Shown in pieces: positions 42,755 through 51,844 of a stretch of DNA of 64,000 nucleotides (position 1 is the first letter of the stretch; each line of letters starts with the position of its first letter). The stretch is from the NCBI RefSeq assembly GCF_013410115.1, contig NZ_JACCCV010000001.1, positions 1,860,001 through 1,924,000 on the forward strand. Reading direction: 5' to 3'. The stretch comes from Tunturiibacter gelidiferens. Lineage in GTDB: Bacteria > Acidobacteriota > Terriglobia > Terriglobales > Acidobacteriaceae. The notes below the pieces were generated by a model. That model was not told the origin of the DNA and made no database searches. It was given only the letters and a program-made list of their open reading frames with translations. The position numbers and the translations under genes were made by a program.

Positions 42755-44353
42755 CTAGTGAGCGGACGCCTGCATTCCTTTGGGAGGTTTCTGCATCAGC
42801 AGTGCCATCGGGATCATGCATGCGCAGAAGACGGCCAACATACTAAGAACATCGATATAGGAGAGCACGCTCGCTTGTGCCTCCAGACTTTGATAGATGC
42901 GCAGACAGGCGCCTCTCTGCGCATCGGAGAGCGCGGCCGAGCCATGTTGCAGGCTGGACGTGAGTGCGTGTACGGAACTCATCCATTGCTGGCTGCTGCC
43001 GACGACATTCTGTACCAGGTACGTCTGGTGGACCTGCTGATGACGAGCGAGCACGGTGGTGAAGAATGATGTTCCGGCTGAGCCGCCGATATTGCGCGCG
43101 AGATTTGATAGCCCGGAGACATCGTTGTTCTTACGAGGATCTATTCCCAGATAGATCATTGAATTGATGGGCACGAATAGAAACGCTAAGCCAATGGATT
43201 GATAGAAGCGCAGGACGGCGGCGTAACTAAAGCTCATCTGCAGATCGAGACTGGTCATGTGAAAGAGCGCAACGGCGATGCTGGCGAATCCAAACATAAT
43301 CAGGTAGCGGCCATCGATGCGAGAGATCAGGATGCCGACGATTGGCATGCAGATGATCGTCGCCAGACCACCCGAGGACATTGCCATCCCAGCGCTCTCG
43401 GCGGTGTATCCCATCAACGATTGGAGCAGTTGCGGCAGCAGGACCGTAGTGGCGTAGAGAGTAAAGCCGAGAACGAACATCATCAGGAATGAGACGGAGA
43501 AGTTTCTTCGGGTGAAGAGCCGGAGATCGAGAATCGGCTTGCTCTCAACTCGTTCCTGTCGAAGCTCCCAGATCACCAGACAGGCGAGGCCGATTACGGT
43601 GACCGCGAGGAAGGAGACGATGAAATGCGATGAGAACCAATCGTCCTGCTGGCCTTTGTCGAGCACGACCTCCAGCGAGCCGAATGTCAGGGCGATCAGA
43701 CCGAAGCCGACGTAGTCGAGCTTGAATCCTCCTCTGCGCGCCGCCTTTACTTCTTCTTTGATCGCGGGAGGATCTTCAATGAGGCGATGGGTGAGAAAGA
43801 GAGACAAGATGGCGACGGGGATGTTGATGAAGAAGATCCAACGCCAGTCATAGTTGTCGGTTATCCAACCTCCCAAGGTCGGGCCGACGATGGGTGCTGT
43901 GATGACGGCGAGTCCGTAGACGGCGAAGGCCTGTCCCCGTTTCTCTGGCGGAAACGTGTCGGCAAGGATTGACTGCTCCGACGGCTGCAGACCTCCGCCA
44001 CCTAGACCCTGGATGACTCGGAAGAACAAGAGGAGAGGAAGCGACGGAGCCAGCCCGCACAGGAATGAGCTAATACCGAAGACGGCGACGCAGGTCATGT
44101 AGAAGCGTTTGCGCCCGATGATGGTGCCCAGGTAGGCCCCTACAGGAAGTACGACTGCATTCGCCACAAGGTAGGAAGTAATCACCCAGGTTGACTCGTC
44201 CTGGGATGCTCCGAGTGATCCAGCGATATGGGGCAAGGCCACGTTGGCGATGGAGGTATCCAGAACCTCCATGATGGTCGCCAATGTCACGGTCACGGCG
44301 ATGATCCAGGGGTTGTGTTTTACCTTGTACCCAGCTGTTGCGTTCATATTCAA
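42755..44353 (-). CDS. DHA2-family (EmrB/QacA) MFS drug exporter
   Basis: This 532-residue, 14-span proton antiporter has LATIMEVLDTSIANVALPHIAGSLG (DHA2 motif D1), GAYLGTIIGRKRFY (motif A), RVIQGLGGGGLQP (motif B) and APIVGPTLGGWITDNYDWRWIFFINIPVAI (motif C and after). It resembles EmrB, which needs an adaptor and an outer-membrane factor; those could be shared with the RND genes at 45.2-51 kb, though this is only inference. It is divergent from a TetR regulator with an operator over its promoter. Confidence 0.94.
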   Translation of the reverse strand: MNMNATAGYKVKHNPWIIAVTVTLATIMEVLDTSIANVALPHIAGSLGASQDESTWVITSYLVANAVVLPVGAYLGTIIGRKRFYMTCVAVFGISSFLCGLAPSLPLLLFFRVIQGLGGGGLQPSEQSILADTFPPEKRGQAFAVYGLAVITAPIVGPTLGGWITDNYDWRWIFFINIPVAILSLFLTHRLIEDPPAIKEEVKAARRGGFKLDYVGFGLIALTFGSLEVVLDKGQQDDWFSSHFIVSFLAVTVIGLACLVIWELRQERVESKPILDLRLFTRRNFSVSFLMMFVLGFTLYATTVLLPQLLQSLMGYTAESAGMAMSSGGLATIICMPIVGILISRIDGRYLIMFGFASIAVALFHMTSLDLQMSFSYAAVLRFYQSIGLAFLFVPINSMIYLGIDPRKNNDVSGLSNLARNIGGSAGTSFFTTVLARHQQVHQTYLVQNVVGSSQQWMSSVHALTSSLQHGSAALSDAQRGACLRIYQSLEAQASVLSYIDVLSMLAVFCACMIPMALLMQKPPKGMQASAH

Positions 44354-44364
44354 TATTTCCAGCT

Positions 44365-44410
44365 ATCCAAATATTGTACAAGACCGTATGGTATCGTCCA
44401 ATATTTGGAT
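44365..44410. promoter_or_regulatory. TetR operator: 12-bp perfect inverted repeat
   Basis: ATCCAAATATTG (44365-44376) and CAATATTTGGAT (44399-44410) are exact reverse complements 22 bp apart, in the spacer between the MFS and TetR genes. A further CAATATTT half-site lies at 44351-44358. The arms cover the -10 and -35 boxes of the MFS promoter. Confidence 0.8.
44373..44401 (-). promoter_or_regulatory. promoter of the MFS exporter gene
   Basis: On the minus strand TTGGAC (44401-44396) and TACAAT (44378-44373) are 17 bp apart. Both lie within the arms of the inverted repeat, so bound TetR would block RNA polymerase. On the + strand the symmetric TTGTAC/TCCAAT pair, also 17 bp apart, may serve tetR. 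Confidence 0.65.
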
Positions 44411-44453
44411 CGCCTCTCGGCAATAAAGATTCAGGAAAAACTAAAATGGAAGC

Positions 44454-45164
44454 ATGAAGAAGACAGTGGCAAAGGACCCAGCAAACAGCAGGGTGCCGCC
44501 CCCAAGATCCCGATCCGATTTGCGTCTTGAAGAGAGCCGTGTCGCAGAACTTCTGGACATTGCGTCCCAGGTCTTTCTCGAGAACGGCTTTGCCGGCGCC
44601 AGCATGAACGAAATCGCGAGACTCTCGAACTCTTCAAAGACGACCTTTTACTCTCGTTTCCCCACGAAAGAGAAGCTCTTCATCGCTGTGATGGAACGAC
44701 GAATGGAGACTGTGCTGGGAGAAGTGACAGCTCCTCTTCCGGCCGAATCGCCGATCGATGTCGCTTTGAAAGAATATGGCACCCGGTTTCTCCGGTTCGC
44801 TCTTTCAGACGAGCAGATCACCCTGTTGCGGATCATCTCCATGGAGTCCGTACGCTTCCCTGAGTTGGGTGAGCGCTTTTATGAACTGGGCCCAAAGCGA
44901 GGGCAGACATTTCTGGCGGGCTATTTTCAGGAGCAGATCAAGTTGGGACATCTGGTGAGAGATGATCCATGGACCATGGCAGAACATTTGATTAGTCTGC
45001 TCTCTGGTGGCCTTGTCCGTTGGCGTATTCTGGGCCTTCAGACTGGAACCCGAACCAAAGACAAACAACAGGAGCATATCGCTGGAGTTTTAAGGGTCTT
45101 TCTACGAGCCTATGGAACTCCCACTCTGATGAAGGGCCACCAGGTGACGCGATCGAGAAAATAG
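44454..45164 (+). CDS. TetR-family regulator of the MFS exporter
   Basis: This 236-residue repressor has an extended N-terminus (~30 residues) and the TetR helix-turn-helix AELLDIASQVFLENGFAGASMNEIARLSNSSKTTFYSRFPTKEKLFIAVMERR. A C-terminal TetR_C-like ligand domain follows. Orientation next to the DHA2 pump and the shared operator suggest it represses the pump and itself until a substrate binds. It is convergent with the outer-membrane factor gene downstream (45-bp gap). Confidence 0.94.
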   Translation: MKKTVAKDPANSRVPPPRSRSDLRLEESRVAELLDIASQVFLENGFAGASMNEIARLSNSSKTTFYSRFPTKEKLFIAVMERRMETVLGEVTAPLPAESPIDVALKEYGTRFLRFALSDEQITLLRIISMESVRFPELGERFYELGPKRGQTFLAGYFQEQIKLGHLVRDDPWTMAEHLISLLSGGLVRWRILGLQTGTRTKDKQQEHIAGVLRVFLRAYGTPTLMKGHQVTRSRK

Positions 45165-45209
45165 GGGAGGCGAGCACTGCCGAATTTGGACTCTTTCCCT
45201 GGTACACCG

Positions 45210-46673
45210 TTAGGGTGTCCTGGATCCGGTCCATCCTCCGCCAAGAGATTTGATGAGGACCACGGAGGCAGTCATTCGCTGCCCGGCAATCTGAGACGAA
45301 GTTCGCTCATTCGACAAAACGCTCTGCTGCGCGATGACAACATCAAGATAGCTGACGAGTCCGGCCTTGTAGCGTTGCATCGCAATCTGTTCTGTGCGCT
45401 CGGAATCGGCCACTGCCAGCGCCTGCGAACGGGATTGGTTAGAGAGGTACTGGAGCGCCGATAGCTGGTCCTCGACCTCCTGATAAGAGACAAGGACTGT
45501 TTTCTCGTATTGGGCGAGTGACTCGCGATAGGCTGCCTGTGCTTGATCGACTCCCGCTCGCAGCCTACCTCCCGTAAATATGGGAGCAGTCGCAGAGGCG
45601 GCGAGAGATGCGATGGTGTTTTGCCAATTCAGCAGACTGACGGCGTTGGTGCTTTCGTAGCCGACCAGACCTGTAAGCGAGATCTGGGGAAAGTATGCAG
45701 CCTTTGCAACGCCGATGCGGGCAGTCGCAGCAGCAACATTGCGATCCGACTCCGCGATGTCGGGTCGTCTCGTAAGTAGATCAGCCGGCAATCCAACTGG
45801 AGTCTCTGGCGGCGTAGGGTTGTCGGGCAGGATCGGAACAGACAGGCTCTCCACTGTGCGCCCCAGCAAGACGGCAAGTGCATGTTCCAGCTGCGCGCGC
45901 TGAATCTCGAGCGCTTGCTTCTCGGCGGCTGTCTGATCGAGAAGCGTCTTTGCCTGCGCTACCTCCAGGTCACTGCTCAGACCATGTTGAAAGCGGCTCG
46001 TGGTGAGATCGAATCCTTGCTGAAGGTCAGCCAGCGTCCGATCGAGAATCCGGAGCTCCTGATCGCTCTCACGAAGACTGTAGTAATCGATGGCTATGGT
46101 TGTCTCGGTCTCCAGGCGAACGAATCTTAGGTCGGCCTCCGATGCCTGTTGTGTCGCACGCGCGGCCTGAAGCGATCGTCTTAAGCGCCCCCACGCGTCG
46201 ACTTCATAACTTGCAACCAAAGGCAGCACAATATCGTTATAGGTTGCGGCATGACCGTTGGTATTTCCGTTATTCGGACGATTCTGTGCCTCGCGTGTAC
46301 GAGAGACTCCAGGCGCAGCGCCCACAGTTGGGAACAAATAAGAACGTGCGGAACTGGTGAGGGCTGTCGCTTCATCTACATGCGCGATGGCAATTTTTAT
46401 GTCTCGATTTGCTGAGTCGCCCTGGATCTCGAAATCATCGAGCACCGGGTCGTGAAAGACCTTCCACCAATCGCTATATGAGATGGCAGCCGGTGGGACG
46501 GTCTCAGAGGATGTTCCAGTAGTACTCCCATTGAATGCTGGTGGGACCGGCGCGGACGGCACGTGATAGTTAGGCCCAACCATACATCCGGAGATCATTA
46601 CGGTCAGCGCTGCTGTCAACGCGAATGAGGTTAAGCGGCTGACATCCATGTGTCGGTGTCTTAGTTTTCGCAT
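45210..46673 (-). CDS. outer-membrane efflux lipoprotein (NodT/OprM family)
   Basis: This 487-residue outer-membrane factor has a lipoprotein signal with lipobox ISGC (Cys near 30) and two OEP domains. Motifs are DWWKVFHDPVLDDFEIQGDSANRDIKIAIAHVDEA near 67 and LLTRRPDIAESDRNVAAATARIGVAKAAYFPQISLTG near 300. It trims the TolC-type channel of the RND pump encoded upstream, whose adaptor gene ends 10 bp before it. Confidence 0.94.
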   Translation of the reverse strand: MRKLRHRHMDVSRLTSFALTAALTVMISGCMVGPNYHVPSAPVPPAFNGSTTGTSSETVPPAAISYSDWWKVFHDPVLDDFEIQGDSANRDIKIAIAHVDEATALTSSARSYLFPTVGAAPGVSRTREAQNRPNNGNTNGHAATYNDIVLPLVASYEVDAWGRLRRSLQAARATQQASEADLRFVRLETETTIAIDYYSLRESDQELRILDRTLADLQQGFDLTTSRFQHGLSSDLEVAQAKTLLDQTAAEKQALEIQRAQLEHALAVLLGRTVESLSVPILPDNPTPPETPVGLPADLLTRRPDIAESDRNVAAATARIGVAKAAYFPQISLTGLVGYESTNAVSLLNWQNTIASLAASATAPIFTGGRLRAGVDQAQAAYRESLAQYEKTVLVSYQEVEDQLSALQYLSNQSRSQALAVADSERTEQIAMQRYKAGLVSYLDVVIAQQSVLSNERTSSQIAGQRMTASVVLIKSLGGGWTGSRTP

Positions 46674-46682
46674 GGTCTCCCC

Positions 46683-47885
46683 TTAGCTCTTCTCGCCGCC
46701 AGAGGCTGGTTGGATAGTGACATGCATTCCGTTCACCAGATAATCGGGTGGGCTGGCGACGATCCGATCGCTCTCGGTGATGCCATTGGTGATTTCGATC
46801 GTATTGCCGAAGTCGCGTCCCAAAGCGACCTTGCGCAACTCAATCTGATTGCTCCCGTTGGCGACAGCGATCTGCGGTCCTGCGGACTGAAAGAGAATGG
46901 CTCCCACTGGCACAACCAAGTGCTTCACGGGGGCACTAAGGTGGATGTGCACCTCTGCGTATGCGCCTGGCAGCAGCTTGCCGGACGGATTGGGCACGTC
47001 GATCTCGGTGAGCAGCGTGTGAGAGTCCAGAGCAATGGAGTGGCTGCTCCGGGTGACAGTTCCCTCAAACTGCTGGCCTGGCAGGGCTATCAGCTCCAAA
47101 GTCGCTTTCAGACCGTCCGAGATCTGGTCGCTGTAGCTCTCTGGAACAGGCACAAAGACACGCACGATGTTGATCTTGGAGATGCGGAACAGCTCAGCAC
47201 CCATGCCGCTATTGCCGGCGTTGATCAGGTCACCGACGTCGGTGCGACGCTGGGTGATGACGCCATCGAACGGGGCGACAACCTTTTCGAAGCCCTGCAG
47301 CTGCTCCAGGCGATTGACATTGGAGGTCGCTGCCTGAACGCCGGCCTTCTGAGCATCGAGATTTTGATTGTTCTGGTCGACCTCTTGTTGAGCGACGGCG
47401 TTTGTGGGGATCAGTTCCTGATACCGCTTGGCGGTGATGCCAGCCAGTACGAGGTTTGCCTGGGTTTGGCTCAGGGCGGCTCGAGCCTGGTTCAGCTCCT
47501 GATCGACCTCGGGCGATTCGATTTGTGCCAGCAGTTCGCCCTGGTGAACATGGGTTCCGATATCCGCATACCAGTGGGCGATGTAACCACTGGTGCGAGC
47601 GTAGACGGGAGAGTCAGAGTATCCCTGAAGCGTAGAAGGCAGGCTGATCTCACTGTCTGGCGCACCTTGTTGTGCGTGGGTGAGGGTTACCGGTTCGGTA
47701 TCGAGAGCGTTGGTACCCGCGGTCAGTTTTTTGGCATCCTGAGCGCGCAGGAAGAAGGTGACCGCCCCGAAGAGGCAGAGGACTACAGGGATGAGGAGGA
47801 ACCACTTGATGCTGTCTCGGCTGGTTTCAGTTGTGGGTGGTGGTGTTGCCTGCGTTTGATTTGTCATAGTTCCCTCATGCCTCAT
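46683..47885 (-). CDS. RND efflux periplasmic adaptor (HlyD/MFP family)
   Basis: This 400-residue adaptor has one N-terminal membrane anchor (WFLLIPVVLCLFGAVTFFLRA), the lipoyl halves (GYIAHWYADIGTHVHQGELLAQI and VVAPFDGVITQRRTDVGDLI), an alpha-helical hairpin between (about 110-170) and a beta-barrel domain. A second ATG at 47867 is also possible. The start overlaps the permease stop by 11 bp. It links the RND permease to the outer-membrane factor. Confidence 0.94.
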   Translation of the reverse strand: MRHEGTMTNQTQATPPPTTETSRDSIKWFLLIPVVLCLFGAVTFFLRAQDAKKLTAGTNALDTEPVTLTHAQQGAPDSEISLPSTLQGYSDSPVYARTSGYIAHWYADIGTHVHQGELLAQIESPEVDQELNQARAALSQTQANLVLAGITAKRYQELIPTNAVAQQEVDQNNQNLDAQKAGVQAATSNVNRLEQLQGFEKVVAPFDGVITQRRTDVGDLINAGNSGMGAELFRISKINIVRVFVPVPESYSDQISDGLKATLELIALPGQQFEGTVTRSSHSIALDSHTLLTEIDVPNPSGKLLPGAYAEVHIHLSAPVKHLVVPVGAILFQSAGPQIAVANGSNQIELRKVALGRDFGNTIEITNGITESDRIVASPPDYLVNGMHVTIQPASGGEKS

Positions 47886-50800
47886 GACTCACCTCGGAGA
47901 TAGGCAAGCGTGGTTTGGTGTTTCGCCGGAGGACGGCGAAGACGATTGGAACGAAGAAGAGCGTGGCGACGGTGGCGAAGAGCAGGCCGCCGATGACCGC
48001 GCGGCCTAGAGGAGCGTTCTGCTCTCCGCCGTCGCCGAGACCGAGGGCCATGGGAATCATGCCGATGATCATGGCCATCGCCGTCATCAAGACTGGACGC
48101 AGACGCGTGGCACCTGCCTCAAGCGCGGCGCGGAAGGAATCCCGGTTCTCGGCGAAGTGTTCGTTCGCGAAGGTGATGACAAGCACGCTGTTCGAGGTCG
48201 CGACACCGATGCTCATGATCGTTCCCATCAACGCTGGAACACTGAGCGAAGTATGGGTCAGGAAGAGCACCCAACAGATTCCGGCCAGCGCCCCGGGCAA
48301 AGCGGTGATGATGATGAAGGCCTCTGACCACGATTGGAAGTTGACGACCAAGAGGAAGTAGACCAAGGCTATGGCGAAGGCAAGGCCGGCGAAGAGGCCC
48401 ACGAACGACGAGTGCATGGTGGCCACCTGCCCGCGAGTGACGAGGTGACTGCCTCTGGGCAGGTGCTTCTCGGCCTCCGCGGTAATTCGCTGTACGTCCT
48501 TTGCGACGCCCCCAAGGTCACGCCCCTGTGTGCTCGCATAGATATCGATGACGGGCTGAACGTCATAGTGGCTCACGACTGCCGGTTCGCTCTTCCGGGT
48601 CATGCCAGCCAGATTTTCGAAGAGCTGCGGCGAGGTGACCGTCGGCGAATTCACCGGGATCGTGCGGAGGGTGTCAAGAGAGTTGATCCTGTATTGCGGT
48701 GTCTGGACGGCAATATTGTAGGAGACGCCGTTCGCGGTATTGAGCCAGAAGTTAGGCTGCGTTTGAAAGCTTGAACTCAGGGATACGAGTACGTTGCTGG
48801 CAACGTCCCGCTCGGTGAGTCCGAGCTGTTGGATCCGTACGCGGTCCACGTCGAATTGCAACCTTGGTTGGTCCAGCAGTTGTTGGATATGGACGTCCAC
48901 TGCGCCCGGTACGGCACGCATCTGCTCGGCAATCTGCGATGCGATTGCGAAGTTAGCGTTTACGTCATGTCCGACGATTTGAATGTCGAGGGGAGCGGGT
49001 ATGCCAAAGTTCAATGTCTGCGCGACGATGTCTGCAGGTTCGAAGAAGAACGATGTCCCTGGAAAGCGCTTAGGGAGTTCCTCTCTTAGATGTGCAACGT
49101 AGTCGGCGGTAGGGTGATGATTTGGCTGGAGAGAGCCGAGTATCTCCGCGTCCGCGTTTCCGATCGTTCCGCTATTGCTGTAGGAGAGATTGATGCCGCT
49201 GGTCGGCAGGCCGATATTGTCGAGGATTCCACCGACTTCATTCGCAGGTATCTGGGTGCGGATGTAACGATCTACCTCATCTACCAGCCGGGCGGTTTCC
49301 TCAATGCGTGTGCCGGTCTTGGCCCGAAGGTGCAGGCGAAATTGTCCGGCATCGACAGCGGGAAAGAAGTCCTGACCGAGAAAAGGTATCAACACGAGAC
49401 TGGACAGGCAGAAAACCAAGAAGAGACTGAGGAAGATTCTGCGGTGGTCGAGGCACTGCTGCAGTAAGCCTGTGTATCGGACCGTGAAGGCCTCAAACGC
49501 ATGTTCGAAGCGTTGATGGATGCGCGCAAAGCGGCTTGTTCGCTCGCCTGTAATAGGGTGCCGATGCTGTTCGAGTTCCTTAGGCAAAAGAAACATGACG
49601 AGCGTGGGAATGATGGTGCGGGAGAAGAAGTAGGAGGCGAATAGAGCGAAGACCACTGCTTCGGCAAGTGGTACGAACAGGTAACGCGCCACGCCGGAGA
49701 GGAAGAACATGGGGACGAAGACGATGCTAATGCAGACGGTGGAGACGAACGCGGGGACTGCGATCTCCTGGGCGCCATCGAGGATGGCCTGCCGCAGATC
49801 CTTCCCCATGGCGACGTTGCGCTGCATGTTCTCGATCTCTACGGTTGCGTCGTCGACCAGAACGCCGACCGCCAGCGCCAGCCCACCTAGCGTCATAATG
49901 TTGATGCTTTCGCCCAGTGCACTCAGTAACAGCAACGACGTGAGGATCGAGAGTGGAATGGAGATGCAGATGATCAGAGTGCTTCTCCAGCTTCCGAGAA
50001 ACACGAGGATCATGATCGACGTGAGTGAAGCGGCGATGGTTCCTTCACGTACGACTCCATTCAGGGATGCACGCACGAATACCGATTGATCAGAGAGCGG
50101 ATGCATCTGCAACTCGGGTGGCAGCGTGGACGCGATGCGGGGTAGCGCTGCGCGAATTCCGGCGACAATGGCCAGCGTCGAGGCGCTGCCGGTTTTTTCG
50201 ATTGTGAGCAGAGCTCCACGCTGCCCGTCCTGGCGGACGATGTTCTGCTGCACGGCGAAGCCGTCTCGCACATGCGCGACGTCGTGCATAAATATGGTGC
50301 CGCCATTGATCGTCTTCACGGGGAGGTTATTGAGCTCTTGAACTGTGACCGGTGTGCCGTTGAGACCGACGTTGTATTCCGTCTTGTCGATCTTCGCTGT
50401 TCCCGAGGGCAGGATGACATTTTGGTCATTGATCGCGTTGACGATGTCCATCGGGGAGAGTCCCTTGGATTGCAACTGGGACGAGTCGATGTCCACCATG
50501 ATCTGGCGAACCTTGCCGCCATAGGGAAGCGGAACTGCAGCGCCTGGAATGGTCGACAGTTGAGGGCGGATGAAGTTCGTCCCGAAGTCGTTGAGCTGCT
50601 GCTCTGAGAGTCCTCGTCCACTGAGACCGAGTTGAAGAATCGGTACGGTAGATGCGCTGTAACGAATGACAAGAGGTGGAGTAATTCCGGCTGGAAGTTG
50701 TTTGAGTGTCGCCTCTGCTTCCGCATTCACCTCGGCGATGGTTCCATCGACGTTGGCCTGCGGTTGTAGAAACACTTTGATGACGGCGACACCGTTGAGA

Positions 50801-51054
50801 GATTGCGACTCGATGTGGTCGATGTTGCCAACGGTCGTTGTGAGAGCGCGTTCGTAGATGGAGGTAATCCGGGACTCCATCTCGGAGGGCACGAGACCTG
50901 TAAATGTCCAGATGATGCTGACCACCGGTATGTTGATCTCGGGAAAGATGTCGACGGGCGTGCGCATCAACATCACGGGTCCGGCGAGAAACAGCAGGAG
51001 CGCGAGTACTACGAAGGTGTACGGCCGGTTGAGTGCGAGTCTAACGATCCACAT
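47875..51054 (-). CDS. RND-type multidrug efflux permease
   Basis: This 1059-residue inner-membrane pump (AcrB/HAE1-like) has 12 spans and two large periplasmic loops. It starts MWIVRLALNRPYTFVVLALLLFLAGPVMLMRTPVDIFPEINIPVV. The proton-relay pair DD occurs in TM4, GGLALAVGVLVDDATVEIENMQRN. TM10-12 carry ALMGTIMSIGVATSNSVLVITFANE and GMIPMALGLGDGGEQNAPLGRAVIGGL. The substrate is unknown. It sits 145 bp after the response-regulator gene and heads the pump operon. Confidence 0.96.
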   Translation of the reverse strand: MWIVRLALNRPYTFVVLALLLFLAGPVMLMRTPVDIFPEINIPVVSIIWTFTGLVPSEMESRITSIYERALTTTVGNIDHIESQSLNGVAVIKVFLQPQANVDGTIAEVNAEAEATLKQLPAGITPPLVIRYSASTVPILQLGLSGRGLSEQQLNDFGTNFIRPQLSTIPGAAVPLPYGGKVRQIMVDIDSSQLQSKGLSPMDIVNAINDQNVILPSGTAKIDKTEYNVGLNGTPVTVQELNNLPVKTINGGTIFMHDVAHVRDGFAVQQNIVRQDGQRGALLTIEKTGSASTLAIVAGIRAALPRIASTLPPELQMHPLSDQSVFVRASLNGVVREGTIAASLTSIMILVFLGSWRSTLIICISIPLSILTSLLLLSALGESINIMTLGGLALAVGVLVDDATVEIENMQRNVAMGKDLRQAILDGAQEIAVPAFVSTVCISIVFVPMFFLSGVARYLFVPLAEAVVFALFASYFFSRTIIPTLVMFLLPKELEQHRHPITGERTSRFARIHQRFEHAFEAFTVRYTGLLQQCLDHRRIFLSLFLVFCLSSLVLIPFLGQDFFPAVDAGQFRLHLRAKTGTRIEETARLVDEVDRYIRTQIPANEVGGILDNIGLPTSGINLSYSNSGTIGNADAEILGSLQPNHHPTADYVAHLREELPKRFPGTSFFFEPADIVAQTLNFGIPAPLDIQIVGHDVNANFAIASQIAEQMRAVPGAVDVHIQQLLDQPRLQFDVDRVRIQQLGLTERDVASNVLVSLSSSFQTQPNFWLNTANGVSYNIAVQTPQYRINSLDTLRTIPVNSPTVTSPQLFENLAGMTRKSEPAVVSHYDVQPVIDIYASTQGRDLGGVAKDVQRITAEAEKHLPRGSHLVTRGQVATMHSSFVGLFAGLAFAIALVYFLLVVNFQSWSEAFIIITALPGALAGICWVLFLTHTSLSVPALMGTIMSIGVATSNSVLVITFANEHFAENRDSFRAALEAGATRLRPVLMTAMAMIIGMIPMALGLGDGGEQNAPLGRAVIGGLLFATVATLFFVPIVFAVLRRNTKPRLPISEVSHEA

Positions 51055-51199
51055 GGCAGTCCTCTAAGAAGCATCTGAGCGGTTGCGCAGATGATTGCGA
51101 ACCACGCTTTGCTTGAGAACCACTCTATGGATTCTTCGTGTGCCTTCGATACCCCAAACCGGGCGTAGAAAAGGTAACTCTTTCGGGTGTATCGGTGGG

Positions 51200-51832
51200 C
51201 TAGTTCAGGTGGATGATGCCACGGCGCAGAGCGTTCGTAACCGCCTCGGTGCGGTCATTCACGCCGAGCTTCATCAGGATGTTTTTTACGTGCATCTTGA
51301 CCGTGTCTTCCGCGATGGAGAGCGTTGCGCCGATCTCTTTGTTTCGCTTGCCCCGTGCGACTTCCTTCAGCACATCGAGCTCACGCTGGGTGAGTTTCTC
51401 TGAGGCGAGGTGATCGACGAGCTTCGCCGCGACGGCGGAGGGCACGTGCTGCTTGCCGGCATGAACGGCCCTGATCGCATGAAGGAGTTCCTCGCGGACC
51501 ATGCCCTTCACCACATAGCCTCTTGCGCCCGCAGCGAGGGCGCGCTCAATGTCCACGTCACCTTCGAAAGAGGTGAGAACAATGGTGCGAGCAGAGGGAG
51601 AGAGCTCCAGGATGTTGCGAATCAGGTCGAATCCGGTGGTATCACGAAGACGAAGGTCGACCAAGGTTATGTCCGGGTTGATGTCTCGAAACATGCTAAG
51701 GCCCTCCGCACCAGAACCTGCCGCGCCGACGATCTCCATGTCCGGCTGCAGGTTCACGATGCTGATCAACCCGTCGCGGACGATAGGATGATCGTCTATG
51801 CAGAGGATTCGGATTCGTGGAGTTTTTATCAT
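51200..51832 (-). CDS. NarL/FixJ-family response regulator
   Basis: This 210-residue regulator has a receiver domain (IRILCIDDHPIVRDGLISIV; phosphoacceptor D59 in ITLVDLRLRD; switch Thr/Lys region VLTSF...GYVVKGM) and a C-terminal LuxR-type helix-turn-helix (LTQRELDVLKEVARGKRNKEIGATLSIAEDTVKMHVKNILMKLGVNDRTEAV). It follows the sensor kinase gene by 12 bp, forming a cognate pair, and may control the RND operon downstream on the same strand. Confidence 0.95.
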   Translation of the reverse strand: MIKTPRIRILCIDDHPIVRDGLISIVNLQPDMEIVGAAGSGAEGLSMFRDINPDITLVDLRLRDTTGFDLIRNILELSPSARTIVLTSFEGDVDIERALAAGARGYVVKGMVREELLHAIRAVHAGKQHVPSAVAAKLVDHLASEKLTQRELDVLKEVARGKRNKEIGATLSIAEDTVKMHVKNILMKLGVNDRTEAVTNALRRGIIHLN

Positions 51833-51844
51833 CTCTGGTGAATT

